From Nymphaea colorata (taxonomy: Eukaryota > Streptophyta > Magnoliopsida > Nymphaeales > Nymphaeaceae): DNA of 64,000 nt. Below, in pieces: positions 36,179-50,090 of this stretch. The translations under genes and the position numbers were made by a program. The notes beneath the pieces are model-generated. The model was not told where the DNA came from, searched no databases, and was given only the letters and a program-made list of their open reading frames with translations. The first letter of the stretch is position 1; each line of letters opens with the position of its first letter. The stretch covers positions 12,691,868-12,755,867 of the forward strand of contig NC_045150.1 in the NCBI RefSeq assembly GCF_008831285.2. The letters are read 5' to 3'.

Positions 36179-37508
36179 ATAGACTTCCGGGCGTCCTCTA
36201 GGGCGTCGTGGTGATTATAAGCTTGGCCGTGCCGTTCCCCTTCCCGCGGCCCCGCCGTGCAGCTGCAAGCGCGAAACCTGCGTCCACGACTCCTTAAAAA
36301 TAAAAGCCAAACATGCCTCCTCCGACTCGTCTAAAGCAGGTCGGATCGGCATCCCGACTGCATTCTGGTCACATCTCCCATCTTATTAACTTCTTCCAAC
36401 GCCAGCCACCATTTATGCCTCTAATATGTGGGTTGTCTGACAATTTTCCTATTGAAAATTTTATAAAAATATATTCAACCTTTAAAGGAGAAAAAGACAT
36501 GTTATATATAAAAGATGTCGAATGATAGACGACCAAATTTGGGCAGCGACAAACATGTAAAAAATCCGTTCTTGGACATTTAGGACTCAAAATCCAAGAA
36601 AGACAATCACGTGAAGATTATTCCCATCATACTGTACACCATGTTAACATTTCTCAACAGGAGAAAGCTTCCTCGCCATCAAACTCGCTCTTTAAGGTCC
36701 AACATGAACAACCCGAGGAAGACCCATAGATGCGAGACATGTTAAGTTCAACTGTGCAATTGAAGTATTGCATACTCTGAAGGAAATGGGCTATTTTCCT
36801 CTACGATTTGGAACAAACACATTCAACGGCAAAGTCACAATCCACGTGAAATTATCTTTAAAAGTCTCCTGTTTTAAAAGAACCCAATGGGACGTTGATC
36901 TCGGATAACTTGCGTTACTGAAACGTTTTCCCTAGTCTACTGGAGACCATGCCCAACTTATCCTGGAACATGAATGGTGTCTTTAACGGAGCTGTTTGGC
37001 AATTGGAACAAATTGTTTCTTAAATGGTAAATCTACCCTAAGATTCATCGACAGTATGTGACTGTTCCCCTTGTCGAACGACCCTGGTAATCGTTAGCAC
37101 TCGTCCTTTAGCAACACTATCATGAGTAGAAAAAGACTAAGGAAACTTGCTGCTGGTCCAACTCTGTTTATGATGAAATCTCCGGTGCAAGAGCTTTACA
37201 CATTCATTACATAAATTGTAAACCAAGATAGTACAAAACAGCGTCAAAGAATTCATCCAGAAACATCTTTCAGGAACGGGAAACCTGGAGACAATGAACC
37301 TAAGAAAAGAGAGAAAAATCACTTCAAACAAATTATAGAATTTGGTAACTACAGTGTTCTGTTTGTTTAGTCTTATTTCTCTGCACAGAAGAAAAAGAAA
37401 AGAAACGAAAGAAAATGATACACAACCCTATCATGGGAAGCAGAGAACCTCAAACAGCTCTCAAGAATACGTCATCATATGAAAGAAGCTGTTCCTGTCC
37501 ATCAATCT
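36179..37508. other. Promoter side of the PPR gene and 3' flank of SCAMP
   Basis: 36190-36300 is relatively GC-rich and probably includes the PPR promoter and leader. The rest has no recognised gene. Confidence 0.45.
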
Positions 37509-40500
37509 CTACAGTGCAGCTTCACGCTTCATCTCAGCGGCTTTCCCGCTGCCTCTGAAGTACATATACACTTGCTGCTCGGATGCACATACACACACAC
37601 ACAAACACAAAAAAAAGAAAGAAAAGGTGATGAGAAAAAGCAAGCGGCTGGGAAAAGTAGAATTTCAGCAATGAAGAAAGAAACTGATCATCAAGTTAAG
37701 GTAATGCAATGGGATACCTGAATCACCCAGATGCTGAGGAGGGATTCTAAGCAGAATAACGCAAAACCAACGAAGTACAGAATCTGATCCAGATGTAGCA
37801 GACACTCTTTAGTTTAGGAAAAAGAAGGAAAAGGCCACCAAGAACCTTGCAGACAGGTCCTCAATGCAACAAGCAGGAAATAGAAATACTACCTATGTGA
37901 TGAACCAAAAAAAAATCTCGTCCATAGACACATGAAAAGGGAAAATTGAATTAAATTTTTTTATGATCTGCTTAAATGGAAGCAAGACTGCAAATCGTGT
38001 ATCTGTCACTGCAATAGCTATTTGCTTCTAATCAAACAGAAAATGTGACCTCAAGTTTGATGAGCAAACAGTCCAGATCACATGGTGTTGCACACCACTT
38101 AATTATATGCTAATAAGCATCCATTCGCTTGAAGCGATGAGTAACTACAACTGAAGCATAGATAAAAAGAATATACCCCAATTATGACGTGCGGGCTCAT
38201 CAAATCAATGGCTGGTAGGATACCGCTGGTCAACAGAAAATCTAGAGATCAGAAATGATCCAGTACCCAAAACCAATTAAATGTTTATACTTACACCAAC
38301 AGCAAATGTGAAAGTTAAACAATGGAAAAACATTGTAACACCTTAAAGAATGCCCATTAAACATTCCCAAATTCAAGTACACTTACGATATTTAATCTAC
38401 TGAAGAATTATTTGCATATACACATACATCTATGACAACTGTGAGCATAGTGTGCATAAAAAGAAGCCTATCCACATTCAAAAAGCCTGCACCGCCAAAC
38501 GTACACCCCAAAGTTTTTTGTGTTTTCTGTTCCATAACACTTACCACTGATTTGTGCAATCTAGCCCAATATTATGTCCAGATTGGGAGGTGTCCAACTA
38601 ATAGGACAGGAGACTGGATAGCTTGACTGGATACTCATAAGGACTGGGTCAGAACATGAGCAAAAGACAAGGTAACAACTGGCTCTCGTGAGCATTAAGT
38701 TGGGTTCTGAGTTTCCAGAGGTTTTTATTGAACATTATTGGAGACAAGTGTTTGAAGCATCAAAAAGAAGAAACCTTGCAGCTGGCAACAAATCTGATGC
38801 TATATGAACAGACCTTCACCTGATCTAAAAGCTAAACGGTGATAATTATCTTACAGGTTTTAGCCTGTAGCCAAGAGATTATCAGGTAAGAGGCCATGCA
38901 AGGAAACAAAGTGCCAACATGTCCCTTTCTTGTTGAGAAAGGAAGTTATGAATTTTGAATCTAAGAAAGATGATCTTCAATGCCATACTATAAGATAAAT
39001 GTCACCTCATGCATATGTATATGTGTGCCAACATGCCCCTTTCTTGTTGAGAATGGAAGTTCTGACTTTTGAATCTAAGAAAGATGATCTTCAATACCAT
39101 ACTATACGATAAATGTCACCAGACTCACCATATCTATATGTATATGCATGAGCACATCTCCCCCCCCCCACCCCAACCCAACCTAAAAAAAAACCTAAGG
39201 AATTAAGTCAAATTATGACAATGTAAACACACTAGTAAAAATGTTAAGCAATGGCACATGAAACAGTCAAGATTTGACTGTGTTCACTAAAGATCTGAGA
39301 TTCAAATCATATTCCACAACTGTAGCTTTTTTTTTTTGGCAGCAAACAGGCTGGGGAGACCCCTTCCATTTATTGAGAATCAAATCTTATTGCAAAATTG
39401 CATCTTAGAAATAAAAAAAATATACATGTATCACATAAAATTCTTGTGGGCACACATATTACAATTCCATCCATCAATGATATACTAAAGTCTAAATGTG
39501 ACGACAAAGATGGTATGTCCAATGCAGAAAACACTTTCAGATATACCTAATTACTCGGTAAATTTAGTTCTTAAAAATGGAAAGGATTTTGGTTAGCTAC
39601 TAAAACACTTTCAGATATACCTAATTACTCGGTAAATTTAGTTCTTAAAAATTGGAAAGGATTTTGGTTAGCTACTATAGTTCTACTTTCGTGATGCTAT
39701 GACAAAGTATAAACGACATAAGATCAAATATCAGACGACAGGATTTTTTGTTTTAAGACTATCTTAATATATGATTACTCAAACCATATTCCAACAGTCT
39801 AAGAATAAGGCTTCAATCTATATAAGAAAGTGAGTTATGCCTTCCACCATGCCTACCCCTTTGTTTAAGGGAAGCTGGGCTGGGCCTCACGTATGGGTGA
39901 CCATGAGCTGAGTTTGGCCAGATTAAACTCAGCTCAACATATATATGTGTAGCTTGAACTGGTCTCAAGTTCCACTTGAGCTTCAAATGCAAAGCTCAAG
40001 CTTAACTGAATTATGCCCTTTCTATGCTAGTCTGTATTTTAGCTCACACCCATAAAGAAAACATTTAAACAAGCAGGACTTTAGACAAGATGGAGAAGTA
40101 CCTAAAAATGATGCAAATGCAAAATACTGCAGCCTCTGTAGATGTATTGGTATTTCATTTGCGATATCATGGTGAATAAGAGGGAAAAAGGGCAGCCAAT
40201 TTCTCTCCTCAATCACTATTCCAGCTACAGAAGGACAAAGTAAGAAGCAATAAATTATCTCCGTACATCATATTAAGCAGCAGCACAAACATTTATTTTT
40301 TGAACCAGACATGTAAATGAAGACAAGAAATTGTACCTCGTGCAGCTGCATCCTCCCTTCGTTTTAGCTCCTGCAATAGAGGAGCAATGCACACCGTAGA
40401 ATAAGATGAAGCAGAGAATAACCAGTAAAACACACACTAAGCATGCAGACAAACAAAAGACAAACAAACAGATGAAAGTGTACGGCATAAAGGAAGACAA

Positions 40501-43417
40501 GAATGCGATAGGAAAACTGGCAGATAATCTCCAAAGAGCTTATTTTTCATTAATAAAAGGGAATCTACGTGACACGGGTACGTGGATACGGGTGCATTTT
40601 AAAACATTTAAAATTATATTTTCAAACTTAATTTTTTCTCTAATTTTGATTTTTTCCTTCTTTTATATTTCCCTTTCACTAAGATTCTATACTTTCCTCT
40701 CACTTTTCTTAGAATTTTTGTGGATTATAAGACTACTAATGTTTTTTTTTTTTCATTTTATCATTTTTGAGAATATAAAATTTGCCGTACCCGCGTTACT
40801 CACAATTTTCAAAATTGTCGTTCCTCAACCCATACCCTACCCGCACCCGGGTATCATTAACTGTTCAAGCTTCTCTCAGACATGGCTAGCAAGAAGTTGA
40901 GTCCCATAATAATTCAACCACATGCCAGTTCTCTTAATATATATGTCAGAAGAGTCATGTGTTCCTTACTGCTACAAATAACATAAACTAGAAGAAAAAA
41001 AAAAAGAAAAGTCAAAATGCTAGCATGAAAACTATCTGCCCCCACAGAATATTTTGATGGGAAATAGGAAACATCTGATGGGCCTGAAAACTTATGAAAC
41101 ATTACATGGACGGCACTTAAGCCAATCATCATAAGCAAAATGGAACACTGGACGACAAAACCAAAGTCATGTTTCACAAGGGGAATAGCAAAAGCAAAGA
41201 AAAAGCCAAAAGCATAAACCTGAAGCATGACAATATGTTCCAAAAAGTGATCCCATAATCAATAAAAGAAGAAATTCAGTTGTAGCTAGTGATTCAAATT
41301 CAACAATAGACAAAAATAATGAAGCAGCCTGAATCAAGATATGATGAAGAGGCAATCAAGAAAATGAGATCTAATGACCCATATGAAATGTTATGCAGTC
41401 CAACTCAAGACATGTGCATGATTCAATGACCTAGTACAGGATTAAACACGAGCCATGACAGACACACCTGCGCTCGTCTCTTCAGTTCTGCCTCTTTAGC
41501 TTGCAGTTCCCTCTCTTTCTTCTTCAAGTCCTATATATTAGAGAAGAATCATGTTCCAGAACTTCACTTGATATATCACATGATAAATATCACGCTAGCA
41601 AGCACTTTTGTGATTTTTAACTCTTAAACACAGCATACCTTGCCTGAATCGAGAGGAATATCAACTGTGGCACTTCCAAAATCAACAGGCTCAGGGGGAA
41701 GAGGTGAAAGCCTATTCATAGCAGTAGGTGCACTTCCTGGATCCTGAAAGTGCAGAAATGTATGAGATAGTATAATTATTTGCTGAAACCATAGTCACAA
41801 ATAACGTTTCGGAATTTTAAATGGCGAGATTTTTCTCCGGTATAATACAGCGAACTTGAAAAAAATGGAAAAAATCCAGTAAATTTTAAAAAATTTAAAA
41901 AGCTAAAAATAGAGGAAAATAAAATAAGTGAGAAACTAATAACACAAACATCAAAAGATAAGTAGATTTGTAACAAATAAAAAATAGAAATTGAAAAAAA
42001 AAACTGTTTGGCATAAAAAAATGAAAAAGTGAAAAAAACCGTGAAAAAAGTGTTTTTTTTGTTTTTAACATTTTTTTTCAAAGAAAGCATTTTTTGTAAG
42101 TTTTATCCGGCAATTTAATTTATCACATTTTTTTTGTGTTTTTTTTTACACTGGCTGAAACACATGCACATATGCAGACAACAAGAGAGAAAGAGAGATA
42201 AACATAGGATAGGCAGACATGAGCAGCAGCATCAAATGATCCCCAAATATCAACTACACAAACGAGTGGCACAATAGATGAGCAACTAATAGACAGGAAC
42301 TTGAAGACCTCAAACACATGAATCACGTTAGCAAACACAACAAGCAGAGTTACCACGACAAATACCAAACAAGGATGTTTAGTCAGCCAGCTTAGAAAAT
42401 GAAAAAAGTATGTGTCCGCTGCATTTTTGTCATTCCTGTAGCTCAAAACAAGTGCTTAAACCTCTTTTGGCTTCAAATTACTTTTACCTCTGGAACAATG
42501 AGTTCTCTTATTCTATTTTTCCTCCTCAAGAGCCCAGCTCAAACTGACCATGGCTTTACAATGACAAACTGAAGCTCGAGGTAGGTTCAAAAGGGCAAGC
42601 TCTGCCGTTCAGCTTGTTTACTATCATTGTTGCAAGTTGTTACTAAAAAAAGAGGCTACAGAACTGAATCAAATTCCACACAATTTCTTGGAGAACAAAA
42701 TTTAGGACACGATCAACAGTGAATAAAAAATCCTAGCCGCTGATCTTCCATTCTTTGTGAACTGGAAACTAACCCAAATAAGCTGAACCAAGCAGAACAC
42801 AGAATCAAGAGCATAATGACCACTGGAACTTCTGTGGAAATTATTCAGCTTCTTGTGCATATTCATAAGAAACCATGTCTGTGGGGATTACAAATTTGAT
42901 TCTGTGTGCATGCATAGACAAGAAATTTTAGTGTCTAAACTTATTTTCTCATGCCTTCACTAGTTTAAAGTTTTTAACTTTGAAACACTGCACTAGACCT
43001 TACCAGAAACGATATGCTATCAGTTTTTTCATTGGGATGTATAATGTGCATGCACATGTGAGTATATGTGTGCGCGCACGTGTGTGCGTGTATGTGGAGT
43101 CTTTGGACATGAACAGGGAAAATGGAAGCAAACCTGCCAATGCTCCGGTGTATATGATAATTGCAAAATCTATATGATAATTGCTGGGTCATAATAATTA
43201 TGGTGAAGACTTAAGAATCATCAATTACCTAAAAAACCTACATACATGTGGACACATCATTGGATTGGTAAATGAATCCAGCTCACTGCTTAATCGCATT
43301 GTTCATAAATCAAGCAGTCTGAATTTTTGGTAAAAAAAATGGAAAGCTTACTGTTGTGTAAAATGCACCTCCTCCATAATTTTGTTGTCTAGATGCCCCT
43401 GCACGAACTGCTGGATC
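37509..43417 (-). CDS. SCAMP: Secretory carrier-associated membrane protein (SCAMP), membrane core not found
   Basis: SCAMPs are four-span membrane proteins of the trans-Golgi, plasma membrane and endosomes. Exons, with clean GT-AG sites and consistent phases: 43417-43352 ([15 protein letters not shown]), 41743-41639 ([21 protein letters not shown]), 41530-41468 ([16 protein letters not shown], coiled coil), 40370-40337 ([11 protein letters not shown]), 40224-40102 ([28 protein letters not shown]), 38225-38177 (GILPAIDL), 37783-37718 ([19 protein letters not shown], last membrane span) and 37574-37509 ([19 protein letters not shown], stop TAG). The first exon with the NPF motifs is not recognised, nor are the exons for spans 1-3 expected between 40102 and 38225. 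Directly joining those two exons would break frame. It is either a deleted gene or one with exons I could not see. Confidence 0.82.
38917..39120. repeat. Tandem duplication of about 110 bp in a SCAMP intron
   Basis: gtgccaacatgtccctttcttg starts a block at about 38911 that recurs with few changes at about 39027. Both copies contain gaatctaagaaagatgatct. Confidence 0.85.
39334..39385 (-). mobile_element. Possible 3' end of a non-LTR retroelement
   Basis: A T10 run followed by ggcagcaaacaggctgggga reads on the minus strand as a retroelement-like tail ending in poly-A. Only about 50 bp can be recognised. Confidence 0.25.
39521..39680. repeat. Tandem duplication of about 77 bp in a SCAMP intron
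   Basis: aaaacactttcagatatacc starts two adjacent units, at about 39526 and 39602. They differ by one A in ttaaaaa(t)tgg. Confidence 0.9.
40560..40850. mobile_element. Inverted-repeat element in a SCAMP intron
   Basis: The left end has cgggtacgtggatacgggtgc. The right end contains acccgcacccgggtatc, whose reverse complement is similar. The core is strongly AT-rich. The layout fits a miniature inverted-repeat transposon within the intron between exons 40370 and 41468. Confidence 0.5.
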
Positions 43418-43775
43418 CTGACAAAAGAAATATATGAGAAAACACTCATGGGACACCATTTCTTCCACATAATGGTACCACCTACCTGTAAAATTGAGGA
43501 GCTGTGAAATACAATTTGAAGTATAAGACTCTATTTTACAACTCACAAAGAGAATGATCACTTAAACATCATGCAAACACAAACTAATCCCACATAAAAG
43601 GGATAAAACTGCACATCATTAATATAATTTTTATTACATTCCTCAAAATGCATATCAACCACAAAGGAAAATCTCAAACAACAAGAGCAGGAGTAGCCAT
43701 TGGGAATTGGGAGTGTCCAATTACATTCTTACGGAAGTGCCCTTTGAGCACCCAAAGGAAAAGAAAAATATTACA

Positions 43776-43850
<75 letters not shown>

Positions 43851-46800
43851 AGCGGTTAATTGTTACCAGCCAAATCTTTTCTCACCACTGACACCCCTCA
43901 CAAACACACTGCATGTCCTTTTTACTAAACCCAAGCCTGTAGAAAGAAACATCATTGTTGAGTATCCACAACAAACAATACGAATGACTGAATCTAGTTG
44001 AACAATTTAGACTTTGTTACACCAACGTTTTGGTGCATTGAGTGGTTGATTTTTCCATTGCACTGGAAACATAACTAAAGAGGGAAAAAAAATTAAGCCT
44101 TTTAACATGCTATCTACTACGTAGACCATAGAGACTACATGTACAGGCTGGATGGAGCAAACATACACACACACACACACACACACAACTGTATCTTCCA
44201 CATTGGTCTATGACAGCTTAGGATTAATTAGTCTATGAAACAATTGCCTAAGTATACATGAAACATACTAGGAGAAAAAGGAATTTTGGAAGTTTAGAGA
44301 AACAGCAATACTCTCTGAACACCACTTTGGAGAATACACTCAAACCAATGAAGTGACGCTGCTGGAAACACTAGTTCAATACACAAACATTATACACACA
44401 CAGAGGGTTAGGGGTTTTTTCTTTTGGGCGGGGGAGGGGCGGGTGGGAGAGGGGAGTGGGGGAGGTAGGGGAGAGTATACATATACATGTACTTATTGTT
44501 ATTTATTAAAAATGGAGCCAGCAGTGGCTGAAACAGCGGAAGTGCCAGTTCATCCAGTGCATCAGCTAATATTTCGAAGCATCTTTATTTTGATTGGATT
44601 GGATTTGTCTCTACAATCTATATTATGGTATCTATTATGCTTGAATTCACTTTGTGATTGTAATATCCTTCCAAGTTTATGATTCTTAAAGAATATAAGT
44701 CTAAGAATTTATCCACCACACACCACCATAAATGATGACATTAATTCACCATAAATGATGAATTTATTCACCTATTCCTTTCTTTATTCATTTTCATTCT
44801 CTCTTTGGTATGGTTGTAAATGCGTTGGTTCTGGTACACGGTTTTTGTCATTGGCTGGATGTGCAAGAAACAACTACTTTTCAGACCGCTAAAGATCAAA
44901 TTCTGACACTCAACATTAATCTTTTCAAGAAGGTAATAGAATTAGTTCCACATATGGATTCAAGTTGAATACAAACTAACTAACGTTAAATAGCATCACA
45001 CACCTTCAAGCTGGCCTGGTAGTTGCCATTCAATGCCCCAATTCTCGACAGAAGTTGATGTTATGATATTTTCAGAGCAACAAGCACATCTGCTGACTTC
45101 TAATTTTTTTAACGGGTTTTTCATGTTGCCAACCTATGTTTTCAGAATTTGTTGTCTTAATAACTTATATCTTGTAGGGTGACACAAATTGTTGCAATAG
45201 GTATTATTCTTTCATCTGAATAAGTGTTAGGAACTTAGGATCAAAAGGAAATATAAAAGACCCAATTGTGATCATCAAGTTAAGATTATCTCTGAAATGA
45301 AGACGGCTGATATGAGTTACAGGGCAATCATATATTTGTGGAACAAGTCTCTACAGGCTACAGCAGCAGTGGACATGCCTCTTAAAAATCTGCTTTTTCA
45401 ATTAGAAGCCATAAATTGCGTGAAATTTCCAAGTACAGCTCCATTTTCTGTCAGTCAAAGTTCAACACGGACATATTTCCTCCTTATTTTCAAAAAACAA
45501 GCTGGCTGGACTCCATGGTGGCTTCTTTACTAACTATTGCACACCCAATCCTAATAGCAACTTAAATCAGTTAATGAACACCCCAACGCCTCATAGTCAA
45601 GTCTTCAAAAGGGGCAATTTTAATTCGATTCAGCAAGCTAGTAATCAAACTGATTCAAGCCCAAGTCCTTTATAAATCGGGTATATCTGGGTCAAGGCTG
45701 ATCATGGCCCAGTTTCTGTCCAATCTAAGCCAACTCAGGCCGTCGGGCAATTCCCGAGTTGACTCCCTGGGTTTGCCAACAATGGATACAGCCCTTCAGG
45801 TAATTGGTACACAACCTAAATTGGCTGGCCTTGGTTCATGGACCAGTTGGCTAATTAGGCAAGTTTCTTGGATCTTAGGTGCATTTGTTCTTGTTCACTT
45901 TGTTTAGTACCTTGACAGAACTGCATCCAACTTAGCTCCACCACAAGTGTAAACTTGTTTCATTGGAAAAGTTCATTGTCGGATGGAAAAGGTTTACTGT
46001 AAATAAGAAAAGTGATTGACATATAGGGGTTTACATATTTGAATTGTTGTACAAGTCAATCTCATTTGTTGGCTGTATGTTCTCCCACATGCATCTTGTC
46101 TGCTGCTGGATTATGTTATGCATGTTTGGTTTTCATAAATTGCACTATTTAATGTAGCCTTTCTGTTCTTCATAGGTTGTAGAATGGCGCTTGATTTGAG
46201 GTGCCTTCAGCTATCTTAATTTCAAGATATCCACGACTATATGATAATTGGAACCATGCTGCAGTGGTCATCATGGGCTGTTATCCTGTAGTAGCATGCG
46301 TTTGATTTCTCTTTGGTGCATTTGTGATCGGTTGATTTCAGTCAAGTAGGCAGGAAAGTATAGATATACCAAGCAACAGGATAGCGATTGAATTGCTGAA
46401 AGCGAGTTGCTCAAACTGTGTTACAAGTTTCTGGAAGGGAATTGTCAGTTGTCATAGATATTATTCTGTTATTTTGGGCAATTGCTTCTACTTACACCTC
46501 TTTGTGTAGTAGATCACATGTTACTGAACATTATGTGGTAAATTTCAATTGGCTATTTACCTTTTTGTAAATACTTGGTAAACCATTGTGCATGATCCTA
46601 TTAAATTTTAACTGATGTGAGTATGTGTTAAGAGTGATTCAAATGCTAGTTGATAGTGCAGAATGGAAACGTGTGGGATGTGAAACATAGAATTCTGCTT
46701 TACGAAGGAGACGTGGAGCTATAATGATTGAGGATCATTCAACTGAGGAGTGACATGTTTGAGAAAAAGGTGTCTTTTCGTTTAAGAATCCGTTGTTGAC

Positions 46801-49430
46801 CTCCTTGATGAGAGGAGGCTTACAATTCTGTATCCTCTGTGTTATAACCAGACCTGACATGGGAGGATATTTCTTTCGCTGGGGGAGAATATGATCGGAT
46901 GAAGTGGAACACTTTCTTTTTGGAGTAAATGGAACACTTGGTGGCATCAAACGTGACAGTTGCAGATAGGGACCGACCAACATACTCTTTCTATAGATCT
47001 CACACCTGATTCTCGCCCTCTCTAGTGGTAGCGGTTGAGTGTCGAAGTTGTCCTCAGAGTGGGGGCTCCGTGCTTTTTGAAGAAAGGAATCTTGATTGTT
47101 TGTTATCCAGTCAGCCTTGCCTACACCGGCAATCATACATGAAAATTTGGTGATTTAAGAGGTTTTTTTTCATGGCTGCTCGGCTGAGGGGCCAAATCGC
47201 CCTGCAGCTTGTTCGGAACTATCCTGAACTGGGATACCCACATAAGTTGCAAAATTAGTTGCCTTCGTTCTGTGATGGAGAAGATCTCTTTTTGTGGGTG
47301 AACGTCTTTTAGCTTTGATTACAGTGTCCGTGGGCTCATGTTTCTAAAAAGTTGGCAGACACGTGCACCACTACTTACTCTACTACACAAAATGAATGAA
47401 AATTTACCTTTTTTTACAAGATTATGGTTGTTTAGCAGGATTAATATTTCCTGGTTCTAGGATATGTGTAGCATACATCAGAAAATTCAAAGACGGGCCC
47501 TTTCTTTATGCTAGATCTTTTCAGTAGTTGGGGAATATTAAATGGTTTCATCAAAAAGTTGCTTTTATGATACCCTATGCATTACCTGTTCATGTATAAA
47601 CAAGAATGCAGAACACTCTGCTGAGTGCAGGCAGCCAACTTGTGATGTATTTGATGATATAATGAGCATGGCCGCGTGAAACTCCAGAAAAGCTCTACAG
47701 ATATCAGAACGGTGGTTCACATCTGGATGCTGCTCGTGTGCCACCATGTTCTCTAGAATCTATCCTCTTGGAGTCTTTCGATTCCCTAAAGCTGTTCCTG
47801 TCTTTCCTGATAAGCACCAGGTCTATACTGCAAATCATCGGTTGATTCTTAGGCCATGGTTCTCCCAACTCGGCCATATTGATGTCCAGTCCATGATGAG
47901 ACATGGACACATGGGGCCCTTGTCTAACATACAGACTCTCTACCATGAAGCTATCATGATTCCTTCTTGAAAAGTTCAATGCATATTGAGAAGTGCCGCT
48001 TATCTTAAATCTTTTGGTTTTTTATTGCGATAACTTGCAGGGCTGTTAGCAGTCTAATTTCCAAGGTCAAATATGTCTTTCATGTAGATCAAGAAAAAAG
48101 CTGTTTTAGAAACAGGAAGCTTTTTTCCTGACAATGACGTGTTTTTGTGGGCATCATGCTCATGAATGCTGGTTGGAACCACCAAGTTCCCCCCTAATCA
48201 CATGCGCTTCTCAGTCTCGACAGTGACCGTACTCGATTTGCTAAAGTTGAAAAGTTACTTGTCACTTCGGATCATGGATCAAGCAGACTGACCTATGTCT
48301 ACTTACTAGGAAGTGAACTTCATTATACCTGGGAAAAACAGGAAGAACTCGTTTTAGTATCATGAGCAGATGAGTGACCATATAGAGATTCAAAATGAAT
48401 AAGCCAACCGCTGGCTAAATCTAGTACAGGTTCAGAGTTGTAATCATCCAAACGCAGACGCATTTGGAGAAATTTGCATCATGGATCAGGTGCAACAGTT
48501 ATGGTCAATGGGGGCTCAGATACGGCATCCCCCTTACCTGGGTTTCAAGAGATCAGTGTGGGCCAATCCAGATCTGGTAACCAGTCCCTTACCATGAGGA
48601 TCCTCACCGAATTCCACGCATCTGCCGAATTCGGGAACAGAAGATGACTTGGATCATTCTGTTTGATATATTTTTATGTGTAAGATCATTGCGGTGATTA
48701 AATCTCGCCCAATTCACCGGTTATATTAGAAAGCCTAGCTATGACAATCTGACTAATCAAGATCAAGCTGCTAGAGATGTGGTTCAAACTTGAATGAAGA
48801 GTTAGAAAAGATCATCGAGTTGAAAGAGGATAAGAGTTCAATACCCAAGGTATAGTTCTTTGCATACCCTGATGGGGATCTGGCTATCCCCAATTTACAT
48901 ATAAAAAAGAAAAGCTATGCACCACAATCTTACTCAGGATCTGGACTCAGACGCGTTCAGTTTTGGCTCGATAAGTCAAGCCAGTTTTATGGAGTTGCCT
49001 GGATACAATGGATTAATACCGTTCTAGGTGATTAGATTCAGCTGAGTCAAAGAAATGAACTCGGACATGAGTAACCGAATCTCAACTTAACCGAGCTGAG
49101 AGCACAGACAGTACCTCCCAAGTGGACCTCAGTCTCTGCAATAGCACATTCATCAGTCTTCTCTTTTGACCTTGTTTACATTCATTCATGCACCCACCCT
49201 GCAGACCACAGAGCATGCACTCTCAAATTTTCAACCATGGAGTGATGGTGGTGCTGGTTTTGCAGTCGGTCTGTCTTTTGGTATTGCCCTGGACTGTGGA
49301 TTTGGTCCATATACCTTTCGATATTACATGATCAACTAGCAAAATTCCAGCAATTCTTTGCAAATACACTCAATTTCCCTGTCAAAATCTTTAAATTCAA
49401 GAGGCACTTTAGTAAATTGAGCACATAGTT
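43418..49430. other. Long stretch without a recognised gene
   Basis: If the first SCAMP exon exists it should lie here, but I could not find its NPF-rich sequence. A (CA)n run lies at 44163-44188. Open frames at 46735-47136 (minus, 133 codons) and 47704-47979 (both strands) have no recognisable motif, no supporting splice signals and no neighbours that explain them. Confidence 0.45.
43778..43846. repeat. (TA)n microsatellite, about 34 repeats
   Basis: An almost perfect alternating AT run upstream of the first recognised SCAMP exon. It is prone to length error in assembly. Confidence 0.95.
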
Positions 49431-49431
49431 C

Positions 49432-50090
49432 ATGACTATGCTGCAGGTAATGGTGGTGCTTGTCTTTCTGCACTGTTTCCAACTTGATGAGAATGGGGAA
49501 CACCAATATCTGCGACTTGATACAGCTTTGTCAGATGAACATATGTGGATTATATATGCGCTATTGACAAATGCAACAGACAACATCATAAGTGGCATGA
49601 CGGTCAGTGTTGTATGTACATGTACTGTCTGTAAGAGAGTACATACATGAAAAACATCTCTGTTGTGTGTGTATAGTTATATGTATATAACTAATTTAAT
49701 TCCCTACTATAAATATATATGATACATGCAAGTGGGATACAAGCATCTTGATGAGGAAACCGGTCCAATTAATACTTGGTGGTGCTTTGATGAGAAGATA
49801 ATGATATCAAGACTAGAAAGCTGGATGGAGGGACCCAAATTTGACCAATTAAATGATTTTTGTGCATACTCACATGCACCATCTTGCATTGCGTACGCAA
49901 GTGCACATATATTTATAGGTGGATTGATGTTGTTGATGATGAACAAACTTGGGCAGATTGGACCTTCCAATTCCCCTTAAGAGAGAATCCTTACAAGGTG
50001 GCATTAATTAATGAATCCAAAAACTCAAGTTCACTATGTTTGGGAGTGGATCGCCCCCTGCCCCATGAAGACCCTGCTTGCATTGACTAG
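49432..50090 (+). CDS. Weak candidate gene fragment, unrecognised
   Basis: I do not recognise this. Two adjacent protein-like stretches occur on the plus strand. The first (about 49730-49918) reads GYKHLDEETGPINTWW, then SRLESWMEGPKFDQL. The second (about 49919-50090) reads WIDVVDDEQTWADWTFQF, PLRENPYKVAL and ends at a TAG. An AG acceptor (tttatag) stands just before the second, and a preceding open frame from 49432 might be an earlier exon. The Trp/Asp-rich composition looks coding rather than random, but no donor, start or family could be assigned. It may be a remnant. Confidence 0.3.

Noticed and set aside
43648..44001. 117-codon frame with an Ile/Tyr run
   Set aside because: The run is the (TA)n microsatellite translated.
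46735..47136. 133-codon minus-strand frame
   Set aside because: Reasonable length, but no recognisable motif, splice context or neighbouring exons. It is not the missing SCAMP first exon.
47704..47979. Overlapping frames on both strands
   Set aside because: Two similar-length frames on opposite strands, neither with a motif. Probably chance.
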